Source of the DNA: Cryobacterium tagatosivorans
GTDB taxonomy: Bacteria; Actinomycetota; Actinomycetes; Actinomycetales; Microbacteriaceae
NCBI RefSeq assembly: GCF_004402215.1
Contig: NZ_SOEZ01000024.1
Location: 35,550 to 99,549, forward strand
Direction: 5' to 3'
DNA: 64,000 bases
The notes under the pieces are model-generated. The model was not told where the DNA came from. It worked only from the letters and a program-made list of their open reading frames with translations, and did not search any database. Both the position numbers and the translations under genes were made by a program. This document shows, piece by piece, positions 1-8,589 of this stretch. Numbering within the stretch: the first letter of the stretch is position 1; every line of letters starts with the position of its first letter.

Positions 1-720
1 CATAGCGAGTTCACTGACGAAAGCCTCACGACGGTTCGGCGCGCTATTCCACTTGGAATTCATCGGGGCCAAACTCGCAGCGCAGACGCCGACGCGGCAT
101 ATGGCGATAAGGATGGCGACAGGTACGTATACGGAGCCGGCATGTCTCGGGCCGTTTATAAGGAGTTCGTGGGATTGCTGAGCGAAGTGCCAGGATTCCG
201 CGAGGTCGAAGTCAAGGGGAGCCGCAGAAAGCTAATTGCCATCGAGAATGTCCATCTCTATCCGCTCCGCGTCGGCCCGAAAATGCCTCGAAACCATCAG
301 CGGGTACGCATTTCGTACATGCCCGAACAACGTCAGGAGATGTTTCGGGAGTCGAACACCACCAAGTTCAATGAACCCGCGCTGTTCGACGCTCTCCACG
401 TTCCTGGACCAGACGACCCTGCGAGCATCAGCGAGGCACTCGCGCACCAGGATCGGATTGATGAGCGCAAGGCTCTCATAGTCGCCTACTACAGTTGCAC
501 GCCCGCGGGAGTCGGCTCGATCTACTGGGCACCAGCCAAACTGTCCGGCACGCACTATCTCGAATTTGCGTCGCCGGAGAGCTTGACGTACGTAGTGGAA
601 TCTGAGGGCTCCACAGCACAACCAGCAGTGAAGGCGGTCAATTCAAGAACGTTTGCAGACGGCACTCGTCCGCGTACGTCAACCAAACTCCGCACCACCC
701 CAAAGGATCCTGATACTTGA
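1..720 (+). CDS. Hypothetical protein, 5' end missing (window edge)
   Basis: The reading frame is open from base 1, with no stop before the first ATG at 142, and the upstream part translates to plausible protein (for example YGDKDGDRYVYGAG just before that Met). I therefore read it as the C-terminal 239 residues of a longer protein that begins outside the window; a start at 142 (192 aa) is the alternative. It is hydrophilic with no membrane segment or signal peptide, and the last 40 residues are basic and low in complexity. Its TGA stop overlaps the ATG of the XRE-ImmA gene by one base, so the two are translationally coupled and probably work together. I do not recognise the family. Confidence 0.6.
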   Translation, partial: HSEFTDESLTTVRRAIPLGIHRGQTRSADADAAYGDKDGDRYVYGAGMSRAVYKEFVGLLSEVPGFREVEVKGSRRKLIAIENVHLYPLRVGPKMPRNHQRVRISYMPEQRQEMFRESNTTKFNEPALFDALHVPGPDDPASISEALAHQDRIDERKALIVAYYSCTPAGVGSIYWAPAKLSGTHYLEFASPESLTYVVESEGSTAQPAVKAVNSRTFADGTRPRTSTKLRTTPKDPDT

Positions 721-1886
721 TGATTGACGCTGTGAACTCCGACTTTGACCGGACATCACTGCAAGAGATCGCCAGGGTTTTCGACCCATCGCGGCTGATT
801 CAGGCCCGCCAACTGAGTCGCCTAACGAAGACCGATCTGCACCGAGCGGTCGGAGTATCCGCGGCGGCGATCGGACAATATGAACGCGGGGAGGCGACGC
901 CGCGCGTTGACACTTTGATATCCTTGGCCAAAGCGCTCAACGTTCCCCCGGATTTTTTTGCGCTCGGGCGGCCACGCGCGCGACTGGACGTCGCTCAAGC
1001 GTCATTCCGCAGACTGCGAGCGACGTCCGTAGCGCAGCAGCAGCAAGCCGTTTCTTACGCTGAGCAGGTGTGGGAGCTCAGCAGCCATCTGGAACAGAGC
1101 GTGGAGTTTCCCGAGCTGAATCTTCCCCAGTGGGCGATGACAGATGACCACGAAATGGCAGCGCGCCCCGATCCCATCACCGCAGCTCGGCAGGTCCGGA
1201 AGCACTGGGGGCTTGGCGTCGAACCGATCAAGTTCCTTGTTTATGAACTCGAGCAGCACGGTATTCTCACCGTGTTCTTCTCGATGAAGGAGGATGAGAA
1301 CTCAGACGAAAAGAGCCACATCGACGCTTTCTCGACGAGTTCACTTCCTCGACCGGTCATCGTGCTTACGCCTGACAAAGCAGACGACGTGATGCGTCAC
1401 AGGTTCTCGGCCGCGCACGAACTTGGCCACATCGTGTTGCATCGCTGGCGCCCGGGTTCGAATGCCGAGCTGGAACGGGAAGCGGATGCTTTCGCGGCAG
1501 AGTTCTTGACGCCGCGGGACGTTATCCGAGCCCAGCTGCCGACCCGATTTAGCCTTGGCAAGCTCGAAGAGCTCAGCCTTCGATGGGGAGCGTCGATAAA
1601 GTCGCTTGTCTTCCGTTCAAAGGAGCTCGAGCTCATTTCGGAGGCTACTGCGCGCCGTGCATACGTCACGCTCAACTCCCTCACAAAGGACGGAACGATT
1701 CGACCGCAGCCGGTGGAGAATTTCCCGGGCGAACAACCTGAATTACTCAAGAACGCTCTGGAGGCACTGGACAAGGCAGGCATTCCGATTGCGCAGATCG
1801 CACGCGAACTTCATGTGACGCCGCGACATGTACGCCGACTCGCTGGTATCAAGGACGCGCGGCCGAAGTTAAGCCTGGTCCGGTAG
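720..1886 (+). CDS. XRE-family regulator fused to ImmA/IrrE-type metalloprotease
   Basis: A 388-residue two-domain protein. Residues about 25-80 form an XRE/Cro helix-turn-helix (KTDLHRAVGVSAAAIGQYER then a conserved PRVDTLISLAKAL tail). The middle carries the zinc protease signature HELGH at 233-237, followed by the helix EREADAFAAEFL that supplies the third ligand. A second helix-turn-helix-like stretch (IAQIARELHVTPRHVRRLAG) closes the protein. In ICEBs1-type elements an XRE repressor (ImmR) is cleaved by a separate ImmA protease to trigger excision; here both are on one chain. By analogy it could be the element's induction switch or a stress-responsive toxin-antitoxin partner of the upstream gene. 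A TTG at 717 is possible but ATG 720 overlapping the upstream stop is more natural. Confidence 0.9.
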   Translation: MIDAVNSDFDRTSLQEIARVFDPSRLIQARQLSRLTKTDLHRAVGVSAAAIGQYERGEATPRVDTLISLAKALNVPPDFFALGRPRARLDVAQASFRRLRATSVAQQQQAVSYAEQVWELSSHLEQSVEFPELNLPQWAMTDDHEMAARPDPITAARQVRKHWGLGVEPIKFLVYELEQHGILTVFFSMKEDENSDEKSHIDAFSTSSLPRPVIVLTPDKADDVMRHRFSAAHELGHIVLHRWRPGSNAELEREADAFAAEFLTPRDVIRAQLPTRFSLGKLEELSLRWGASIKSLVFRSKELELISEATARRAYVTLNSLTKDGTIRPQPVENFPGEQPELLKNALEALDKAGIPIAQIARELHVTPRHVRRLAGIKDARPKLSLVR

Positions 1887-2060
1887 GGAAGGGCTTCCGA
1901 GGCACTCTCCAGATCATCGTAAAGGGGTCGCCGTGCGCGTCGAGCGTGATCCCAGCTCCAGAGTGCCCAACCATCCAGTCAACAGTCTTCGAGTTGGCTC
2001 CAGCCGACACCGGCGGGATCAAGGCCGGGATAATGAGCTACACACGATCAAGGAGCAAAC

Positions 2061-2714
2061 ATGGCCGGAGTTCCGGTAGCAATTGGCGGAACAACTTTCG
2101 CAACGAAGGCTGCAGCCAAGGACTTCATAAGGATGAACGTGATCGATGCGTTTGACGGCGTTCCGCGGATTCCATTCGGTCCGATCCATGACTTCGTGGA
2201 GGACCTGCTGAATCTCCACGAAGCCGCAGTGGACAAGATCGGGTGCGGGATTGACTATTTTCGAGTTGATCCAGCTTCTGTATGGAAGACGGGCGTGCCA
2301 GTAAGGGCGTCTAACCGCACGCTAGTGGTTGTGCGTAAGGATGGAACGCTAATCGATTGGAGTTGGGACGGAATCGTCACGAACCCGTCCGCAGTCACGC
2401 AAAAGCGAACAGCACTCCGCAACGCGGCCTATGGGCGAATCCAGGCGATAAAGCGAGCTGCGTTCTCAGCGGGACCCGTCATTTGCACGAGAACAGGCTT
2501 GCCCATATTGGCTCCGAATGACGCTCAGGTTCGATACCACCGGCCCACGTTTGCCGCGCTAACAGATGGATTCGCGGCAACGGTTGGCGGCTGGCCCGCC
2601 ATCACGACGACGAGTAGCGGCGCGGGAGCAGAACTGACCTCGCCAAGCATCACGGCGAACTGGATCAAGTACTACGACGCGAATGCTTTTCCGTCTGTGG
2701 AACTCAAGTCATAA
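2061..2714 (+). CDS. DUF3223 (DCL-like) domain protein
   Basis: A 217-residue soluble protein. The N-terminal half fits the DUF3223 family: VAIGGTTFATKAAAKDFIR, then DKIGCGIDYFRVD, and VVVRKDGTLIDWSWDGIV, the usual three blocks of this small domain. The C-terminal 100 residues are less conserved and I cannot assign them. DUF3223 proteins have no established bacterial function; they recur in phages and mobile islands and are sometimes fused to nuclease domains, but no nuclease motif is visible here. The gene stands alone on the plus strand, 174 bases after the XRE-ImmA gene, and converges with the decayed metallophosphoesterase copy at 2735-2991. Confidence 0.65.
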   Translation: MAGVPVAIGGTTFATKAAAKDFIRMNVIDAFDGVPRIPFGPIHDFVEDLLNLHEAAVDKIGCGIDYFRVDPASVWKTGVPVRASNRTLVVVRKDGTLIDWSWDGIVTNPSAVTQKRTALRNAAYGRIQAIKRAAFSAGPVICTRTGLPILAPNDAQVRYHRPTFAALTDGFAATVGGWPAITTTSSGAGAELTSPSITANWIKYYDANAFPSVELKS

Positions 2715-2734
2715 GGCATCGAACAAGGGGCCGG

Positions 2735-2991
2735 CTTCGCTGCGCCATTGAGCCGTTGCCATGGCAGCGTCAAGGCTCCAGGAGAGCGAGGTTTGGCTAG
2801 GCGTTGCAGGCACACGGTGCACAACGTTCCGTTGGCGAATTGCCTCGGGACCACGTGGCCATGCACGCCGGCCCGGATTCCGAAGTCTCCGACGTGGAGG
2901 ATCGTTCTTGTGCCAATTGCATGCGGGCGATAGATGGGATGGCTTGGCAGGCCCAGTCGATATCTCCATGCCAGTCGCCTGCGACGACTGC
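2735..2991 (-). pseudogene. Decayed metallophosphoesterase (second copy)
   Basis: Read on the minus strand in two frames, this segment is a broken relative of the intact metallophosphoesterase at 4285-5067. One frame gives VVAGDWHGDIDWACQAIPSI, matching VVIAGDWHGNVNWVGKAIPSI. The next frame gives GTRTILHVGDFGI, matching GVRTILHVGDFGI. The far end gives ALTLPWQRLNGAAK, matching LSTLNWQWLDGGTK. The DNA is also visibly alike at both ends. About 170 internal codons, including the GNHE and GHxH motifs, are missing and there is a frameshift, so it cannot encode an enzyme. It lies directly downstream of the 276-residue orphan gene. Confidence 0.8.
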
Positions 2992-3062
2992 GCCCTCCTC
3001 TTCGCGGGCTGCAATTCCTTCCACGGCCAAGTCGGGGGCGGCCATTGGATGGGCCGGGGACG

Positions 3063-3893
3063 TCATCCAAGCCGGAGTTCGACGGACTGGCCAGTGTGCG
3101 GTGTCGAAATTTCAATGCTTGCTCTTGCATGCTTGCGTGGCGCTTCGTAGCGGTCCAGGACAAGATGCGGCTCAAGGTACTTGGACATGAAATCATCCCT
3201 CAGGTGTTCAGCCTGTTCCCGGTTCAACTCCTCCTCAAAGTCAAGTTCGACAACCACGTCGGTCGCGCCGTGTGACCGCCATGAGCGGGCGCTCCGGGCG
3301 CCTGCTGCGCGCAGGATGCCCATGCGCCTCAGAATCACACTTTCAATATGTAACCCGGCAGCGCCGGGGTATGTCCTGACAAAGCGCGTCTCTTCATGGG
3401 TCCATGCATGCGGGCGCTCCCTTCCGGCATATCTGAAAACTCCGTGAGTATCGTGCTCGAGGTGACCTGGGTGAATTCCCGCAAGAACGATCTCTGCCGC
3501 GATGCCTGGCCGATAGAGACTCGTGCCTGCCTCGTGCGCCCTCGTTCGAAGGCCAGGGAGACCCGTTACCTCAACGTCGTGGGGCTGTTGGGCTGTCGGG
3601 TCATCGACCAACACCGGAAGTAGGCAATCTCTGAGATCATCCAGGTCAGTATCCTCGCCGAAATGGACGGTCAGACTTTCATGCAGAGGTTCGACGCCGA
3701 TGATGCCGGAGGTGGACAACTTAACCGGTGAGGGCGAGTACCAGAGAAAACCCAAGCGGTTGAGAAAAGCACCTTCGAAGTCACGCTGAGCGGAGGTTGG
3801 TTCGCCATCAACTGTTTCAAGAGCTTTTTGATAATTCCGGCCGGTGGCTTTCGCGCGGATCCGGGCGGCACGGCTTCGTTCGGACTGAGACAT
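3063..3893 (-). CDS. Hypothetical protein (276 aa)
   Basis: ATG at 3893 is preceded by a good ribosome site (AGGAG, 4 bases away after GCGCC). The product is hydrophilic, without membrane segments, and I recognise no family. Notable stretches are FEGAFLNRLGFLWYSPS near residues 40-56, an aromatic/histidine-rich middle (HTHGVFRYAGRERPHAWTHE) and an acidic C-terminal helix (ELDFEEELNREQAEHLRDDF). The gene sits between the remnant of an MbcA/ParS-like gene (4117-4200) and the remnant of a metallophosphoesterase (2735-2991), on the same strand as both. It may once have been the middle gene of that module, or it may have been inserted between the two. Confidence 0.55.
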   Translation of the reverse strand: MSQSERSRAARIRAKATGRNYQKALETVDGEPTSAQRDFEGAFLNRLGFLWYSPSPVKLSTSGIIGVEPLHESLTVHFGEDTDLDDLRDCLLPVLVDDPTAQQPHDVEVTGLPGLRTRAHEAGTSLYRPGIAAEIVLAGIHPGHLEHDTHGVFRYAGRERPHAWTHEETRFVRTYPGAAGLHIESVILRRMGILRAAGARSARSWRSHGATDVVVELDFEEELNREQAEHLRDDFMSKYLEPHLVLDRYEAPRKHARASIEISTPHTGQSVELRLG

Positions 3894-4116
3894 GGCGCTC
3901 CTAATTGCACATGCTGCCGACTCAGGGTGCTTAGGGCGTTGAGATCTAGAACGAGGATGGTGACGTGCGCGTGAGCCGGAGCACTGCTCCTTCGCGGCTG
4001 AGTGACCCAGTCGGAGGTCCTCGCCACTGGGCGCTCACAAACTGTCCCAGATTTTGATTGTATAGCAGCGTGGTCCGCGCCAGCGCTCAGCAGCCAGACG
4101 ACGTTAGATGGCACGA

Positions 4117-4200
4117 TCAATCTGAAGCGGCGACGATCTCCACCACGTCTTCGAGGTTGCCGCCGCCGCGTTGGCTGTCGGGCGAGTGTCCGTTGAAGGT
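4117..4200 (-). pseudogene. C-terminal remnant of MbcA/ParS-like protein
   Basis: On the minus strand this stretch ends GGGNLEDVVEIVAASD before a TGA. That matches the C-terminus DGGDVDDVREIVEASDWS of the intact protein encoded at 5143-5817. Upstream of it the similarity fades within about 25 codons and no start is evident. It lies just downstream of the intact metallophosphoesterase, which is where the last part of a tandem second module would be. A very short independent peptide cannot be excluded. Confidence 0.55.
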
Positions 4201-4284
4201 CCCTCTCTCCTCAGCGACGCAGCGACCCTGAGCGATCTCATCGCACTCCGCGAGGCGACATAACGGGCATGACCCACTGTGGAG

Positions 4285-5067
4285 TTATTTTGTACCGCCA
4301 TCGAGCCATTGCCAGTTCAACGTCGACAGCTCAAGGAGAGCGAGATTCCGCCTCTGACCGTCACTGCCGAGCGAAATGACCTGCGGACCCGAAGGCAGCG
4401 CTACCTCGTCCGCTAAATGCATGTGGCCGTGGAAAAGTATCTTCGGGGCGACCCCGTCCCAGACCCTCGTGACGAGCGCGCGTGACCGGCTTGAGTAGTT
4501 CAGAGCCTCCGGGCTCCACCGCATCGGATTGGACCGGAGCATGTCTTCCGAGGCCGGGGTGCCACCGTCGATGGCCTCGTGTGTTAGTAGGACATCTGCC
4601 GGGCCGTCGCTGATGGCTCGCTCGACGTCCTGCTCCGTGGGCAGTTCGCCGGGGAACCAGTCGATACCCGCTGATCGCATCTCGTAGTCCACGGAGGCAG
4701 CGCCGCCGAACGATGCGAAGGTCCTGTTACCGATCTCGAACCGATAACCGCGGGGAAGGACTTCAACGACTGAGCTGAGCGCCACTGGGTTGCCGGGCTC
4801 AGACACAAACGCTTCTTCGAGCCAGTCCCAGTTCTCGTGGTTGCCCGGTGTGACGAGCACGCGCGAGATGCCGGCCCGGGCGCACCAGAAGTCAACGGCG
4901 TCGAGGAACTTGCGGCCGCCTGCACCGGGCCAGATCCCGAAGTCTCCCACGTGCAGGATCGTTCTGACGCCTGAGCTATTGCGGGCGATCGACGGGATGG
5001 CTTTGCCAACCCAGTTGACGTTTCCGTGCCAGTCCCCTGCGATAACGACCCGGGTTTCGGTCGGCAT
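4285..5067 (-). CDS. Calcineurin-like metallophosphoesterase
   Basis: A 260-residue protein with the full set of metal-binding motifs of the calcineurin-like phosphoesterase fold: GDWHG (11-15), GDFG (41-44), GNHE (75-78), THE (162-164) and GHMH (214-217). Such enzymes hydrolyse phosphomonoesters or phosphodiesters with two metal ions; the substrate here is unknown. No signal peptide or membrane segment, so it acts in the cytoplasm. It follows an MbcA/ParS-like DNA-binding protein on the same strand with a 75-base gap, and a decayed relative of both genes lies further downstream. The pairing suggests an effector with its regulator, possibly a toxin-antitoxin or defence pair, but that is inference from context. 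Confidence 0.88.
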   Translation of the reverse strand: MPTETRVVIAGDWHGNVNWVGKAIPSIARNSSGVRTILHVGDFGIWPGAGGRKFLDAVDFWCARAGISRVLVTPGNHENWDWLEEAFVSEPGNPVALSSVVEVLPRGYRFEIGNRTFASFGGAASVDYEMRSAGIDWFPGELPTEQDVERAISDGPADVLLTHEAIDGGTPASEDMLRSNPMRWSPEALNYSSRSRALVTRVWDGVAPKILFHGHMHLADEVALPSGPQVISLGSDGQRRNLALLELSTLNWQWLDGGTK

Positions 5068-5142
5068 CAGCGGTGCCGACTGGCGCGTGTCGTGCCATGA
5101 TCTGATCCTCGGGCACGCTGATGAGGTGCGGCCATTAGGTAC

Positions 5143-5817
5143 TCACGACCAATCGGACGCTTCGACGATCTCACGCACGTCGTCGACATCGCCTCCATCA
5201 CGGAGCCATTGGATCGGGGTCTTGCGCCCTCGGGCGACCAGGTCCCGCTGAGGTGTGGCCATGAATCCCGCGGCGCTTTGCCAATGCCAGCGCGGGGTGA
5301 TGAGTCCGATAATCTGAGTCAGCCCTAGAAGGAGCTTCGAGGGAGACCCCACGTCGAATTGCCAAGCCGGGAAGCGGAGCCGGCCAGAAATTTCGATCGC
5401 GTAGAGCCGTCCGTCGGCAACTGCATCAGTGACGTCGCTTTCGTCCCAACCGAGAAAGCCTGTGACATCCTCCACGGACATGGTCGCGAAAAGGGCAAGC
5501 AACCAAGCTTCGGTTGTGCTGAGCTGCAAACTCCCTCGGTCTACGGCTGCCGAAGTCTCGGCCCACTCGTCAGCGCTGAATGCGCCCGACTCGATCAGGA
5601 AGCGGACTTCGTTATCTGACAGCTTGTCCAGTGAGATGGGCTTCATCGCGCGCAGCATGTCCGTGAGTGCTTCCAGGAAGTATTCCGGGTCGTTCGCCAA
5701 TCGAGCCACGGCCTCTGCGAGGCGCCGGACGGCGTCCTCCGAGACATGTATCGCCCCCGGTTCCGAGCCAGTTCCGCCAGGGGAATCGGCTGGTGCGGGG
5801 GAGTGCGATTCCATCAT
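5143..5817 (-). CDS. Helix-turn-helix protein with MbcA/ParS/Xre-type C-terminus
   Basis: 224 residues from ATG 5817 (tandem ATGs at 5817 and 5814; a GTG at 5880 would add 21 residues). The middle holds a short helix-turn-helix of excisionase type (MSVEDVTGFLGWDESDVTDA) followed by a wing-like GRLRFPAWQFD. The C-terminus (GFMATPQRDLVARGRKTPIQ then WLRDGGDVDDV) resembles the toxin-binding domain of MbcA/ParS/Xre antitoxins, whose usual partner is a RES-domain toxin. No RES gene is present; the neighbour is the metallophosphoesterase. The first 60 residues look disordered. Likely role: DNA-binding regulator or antitoxin of the pair. The short palindrome CACCT-ATG-AGGTG at 5878-5890 lies upstream and could be its operator. 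Confidence 0.6.
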   Translation of the reverse strand: MMESHSPAPADSPGGTGSEPGAIHVSEDAVRRLAEAVARLANDPEYFLEALTDMLRAMKPISLDKLSDNEVRFLIESGAFSADEWAETSAAVDRGSLQLSTTEAWLLALFATMSVEDVTGFLGWDESDVTDAVADGRLYAIEISGRLRFPAWQFDVGSPSKLLLGLTQIIGLITPRWHWQSAAGFMATPQRDLVARGRKTPIQWLRDGGDVDDVREIVEASDWS

Positions 5818-6137
5818 GATTCGAATGCTCGCATCAGTCGCGCGGGAAGGCAAGACTGGGTGGCTAAGGGAAGCTACCACCTATGAGGTGCGCCTGATGA
5901 GCACTAAATAACCTGATCAAGTCGGTATTCGAGTTCGGATTCGCCGCCAGCATCCACCTTCGCCTGGTCGACGAGGGCGGGGCCAGGAGAACAGCGCAAA
6001 CAGTCGTTTACGAGTGGAAATCAGGACGGGCCACGTCTTCAGCTCGTCGGCGCGCAATCGATTAAATTGCTCGGAAAAGAGTCAATAATCCTTCTTCGTG
6101 AGCGCAGCGCGGCCGCCTTCTTGCCAGTGCGTGGATG
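5818..6137. other. Gene-free stretch with a small palindrome
   Basis: Between the MbcA/ParS-like gene (transcribed left) and the end of the relaxase gene (also transcribed left). The only structure I can point to is CACCT-ATG-AGGTG at 5878-5890. It lies just upstream of the preferred start of the HTH gene and could be an autoregulatory operator. No convincing coding frame or terminator was seen. Confidence 0.4.
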
Positions 6138-7997
6138 TCAACCGCCCAGAGCCGGACCCTCGTGGCTCTGCTCATCCTCGACCTCGACGAGCTCAGCACG
6201 GAGGCGCTGTAACCTCTTCCGCTCTGCAGCGGTGTGCGGGTTCAGCCTCGGGGCTGCGGGAGGGGCCTCGACGCCGGTAATGGCCGCGCCGACCGTCGTC
6301 TCGGTCTCCAGTGTGCCCTCGGAAGCCTCCTCGGGCTTGTGGGCGTTCATGGCGGCTTCTCGGGTGGCCTGGGCGCGCATCCGGAGATCGGCGAGTGACA
6401 CCCCGAACAGTGGCTGGCGCTCGGGCGCTGTTTGGGGAGCTGCTTCTGCCTGCTGCGTCTGCTGCTCGCGCTCGGCAGCCTTCGCCGCCTCTTTGTTCCG
6501 GTGGTACTCCGCGATCATCTTGTCGCTCTCGGCCTTGGCCGGCGCGATGGCCTCTTCCAGCGCCGCCTCTACCTGCTCTCTCGACGCCGGCTTCACAGCA
6601 GGAGCGGGCTGCCGCGGCTCAGGGGCAATCCCGGGCTGAGCCTGCGCCGTGCCGTCGGGGGAGGAGATCGCAGTGGCCCGTGCTCGCCGGGTCCGCTGTC
6701 GAGCATCCTTCTCACGGGTCGCGTTCGCAAGGCGCGCCAGCTCGCGGAAGTCACCAAGGCGATGGGCCTCGGTCGCCGCGTCGAAGTCCTCGATAATCGC
6801 GGGGAGGAAGTCGGCTGCCGCCTGGTCCTCGGCCTGCGCTACGCGCTCCTCGCGGGCGAGTCGCTCGACGACGGCCTGAGCATCGGCCAGCTCCTGAGCT
6901 GTCGGCACAGGAAGAGGCTTTGGGGCGCCCGCACGCTGCAGCTCGGGGCGCCGCTCACGCTCCTGGCCAGAGGCATTGTCCTCGAGCTGCTGGATGGCGC
7001 TGTCGAAGGCATAGTGGTCGCCGAGAGTTGTTCCGCGGACTGGCGCCTTCATGTCGTCCAGTCGGTAGGACACTGCGTGCTTCTCGCCGGGCTTACCGGC
7101 GCGACTGACGCGGTAGTTCACGGTCACCTCGTGCTCGGACATGACCTCGACGAACCCCTCGAGGTCAACAGAGCGAGGGTCGTCCATCGAGGCTTCGAAG
7201 GCGACGCGGATGATGTCGTGGTTCGAGATCTCACCCTTGGTAGCCATGCGTCGGTCCCGAGTGCGGCGCTTCTCGGCTGTCTGTTCCGCCACCGAGGGGA
7301 GCTTCTGTTCGACGCCGTACTCGGCGCCGTGCTGAGCGATGAACTCGTCAGCGCGCTCGCGCAGCCGAGCGATGTCCGTGAGCGCGCCGGACATCTTCCT
7401 GCCGGGCTCCCACACCTGGCCGTCGACCTCCATCCGCTCGGCGACGACGGCGTTCTGCACACAGTGCACATGGAACACCGCTCTGCCAAGTGATCCGTCG
7501 AGTGTTGCCGTACCCAAACCGTCAGCCTGGCCAACGAGCTTCATTTGAACGCCCGGGTAGAGCCGGGTCATCATCACTGTGACGAACTCAAATGCCCGTC
7601 GCACCTGCTCGGGATCGTCGGGGTTCACCTCGTCGAGGCCGAAGCTGACGATCACGTGCACCGCCTGGATCTCGTCGACGTAGCCGTCGCCCTCGCGTCG
7701 GACATGCGTTGCCGCGGTGCTGCCTGCTGCGACCGCCCAGTACTTTCGCCCGTTCGGGCGCGCGCGCCGGATATGCGTCGCGACCTCGCCAGGCTCGGGC
7801 AGCTCGTACTTCGCGGGGACCTTCCGCTTCGCACTCTGCTTGCCGTGTACACGGCGCACCGCGGCGAACTCCCGCTCGGCGGTGGGAACTCGGCAGCGAA
7901 TTCCTTCGGAGTACAGAACGCGTGGCTCAGTGCCCCCGGCTTTCTCTTTCTCGGTGTATCGCAGCAGGCGCGCGGCGACCGCCGTCTTACCGATCAC
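6138..7997 (-). CDS. Relaxase (MOB_P-like mobilization nuclease)
   Basis: 619 residues from GTG 7997, whose G is shared with the TAG stop of mobC (TAGTG overlap). The N-terminus MIGKTAVAARLLRYTEKEKA fits MOB_P relaxases, with Tyr14 the likely nicking tyrosine. The metal-binding histidine motif appears as FHVHCVQN at about 175-182, preceded by the strand QAVHVIVSFGLDE. From about residue 330 the protein is charged, helical and repetitive (long Glu/Ala/Arg stretches), as in many mobilization proteins. It should nick oriT and pilot the strand into a conjugation channel supplied by another element. Coupling to mobC and the nearby inverted repeat support the role. The third histidine of the classic motif is not obvious. 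Confidence 0.8.
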   Translation of the reverse strand: MIGKTAVAARLLRYTEKEKAGGTEPRVLYSEGIRCRVPTAEREFAAVRRVHGKQSAKRKVPAKYELPEPGEVATHIRRARPNGRKYWAVAAGSTAATHVRREGDGYVDEIQAVHVIVSFGLDEVNPDDPEQVRRAFEFVTVMMTRLYPGVQMKLVGQADGLGTATLDGSLGRAVFHVHCVQNAVVAERMEVDGQVWEPGRKMSGALTDIARLRERADEFIAQHGAEYGVEQKLPSVAEQTAEKRRTRDRRMATKGEISNHDIIRVAFEASMDDPRSVDLEGFVEVMSEHEVTVNYRVSRAGKPGEKHAVSYRLDDMKAPVRGTTLGDHYAFDSAIQQLEDNASGQERERRPELQRAGAPKPLPVPTAQELADAQAVVERLAREERVAQAEDQAAADFLPAIIEDFDAATEAHRLGDFRELARLANATREKDARQRTRRARATAISSPDGTAQAQPGIAPEPRQPAPAVKPASREQVEAALEEAIAPAKAESDKMIAEYHRNKEAAKAAEREQQTQQAEAAPQTAPERQPLFGVSLADLRMRAQATREAAMNAHKPEEASEGTLETETTVGAAITGVEAPPAAPRLNPHTAAERKRLQRLRAELVEVEDEQSHEGPALGG

Positions 7998-8569
7998 TAC
8001 GACTGGAATGGCAGCACCGCCAGTACCTTCGCGTCGCGCTCGGCATCCGCCGTCATCTGTCTCCGGATCTCTACCAAGGCCCGCTCGACGCCGAGCAGGG
8101 CGTCGGTGTCGACCTTGCCCGTCGCGTTGGCGACCTTCGCTATTTGGTTCCAGTTGTGGCCAATGAAGTGGAGCTCTCGCGTGCGCTCGTTGTAGCTCGT
8201 CGTGAGGTCTCGGACTGCGTCGCGGACCTCCGTGAGCAGCGCCTCGTCAACGACGGCCACGGGACGTTGAGCCTTTGCGGACCGATACGACTCATCGCGT
8301 AAAGTCGCCGCGATGTGCCTGATCGCTTCGCGGATTGCGTCGGGTCCCGACGCTGCGCCGAGCTCGGCTTCAACGAACGCCAGGTCATCTGCGTCGTCGG
8401 CTGTCATCCTCACGGTGATGACGACGTCCTTGACCGGGCGGGCCGAGCTGCGCTCGTCAGCCCTCTCGCTCGCGGCTGCGCCGCGGCTCACGGCAGAGGA
8501 CTCGGCGACCACCTGAGGGGTGTCCGCCTCGGCCAGCGTCGGGCGCTCCCAGCTCTTCGCTACGCTCAT
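7997..8569 (-). CDS. mobC: MobC-like relaxosome accessory protein
   Basis: 190 residues. The start ATG 8569 follows a strong ribosome site (GGAGGGGG). After a disordered N-terminus, residues 45-95 look like a ribbon-helix-helix (VVITVRMTADDADDLAFVE). The signature of the MobC family comes later as FIGHNWNQIAKVANATGKVD, where NWNQIAK corresponds to the usual N-x-NQ-x-A-x-x-N core. MobC proteins bind and open oriT next to the relaxase site. The inverted repeat at 8590-8668 begins 21 bases upstream of this gene, which is the classical position of oriT. It is coupled to the relaxase by a one-base overlap. Confidence 0.82.
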   Translation of the reverse strand: MSVAKSWERPTLAEADTPQVVAESSAVSRGAAASERADERSSARPVKDVVITVRMTADDADDLAFVEAELGAASGPDAIREAIRHIAATLRDESYRSAKAQRPVAVVDEALLTEVRDAVRDLTTSYNERTRELHFIGHNWNQIAKVANATGKVDTDALLGVERALVEIRRQMTADAERDAKVLAVLPFQS

Positions 8570-8589
8570 AGCCCGCCCCCTCCGTGAGT

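Noticed and set aside
1946..2155. 69-codon plus-strand frame before the DUF3223 gene
   Set aside because: No family resemblance, no ribosome site, overlaps the clear DUF3223 start in another frame.
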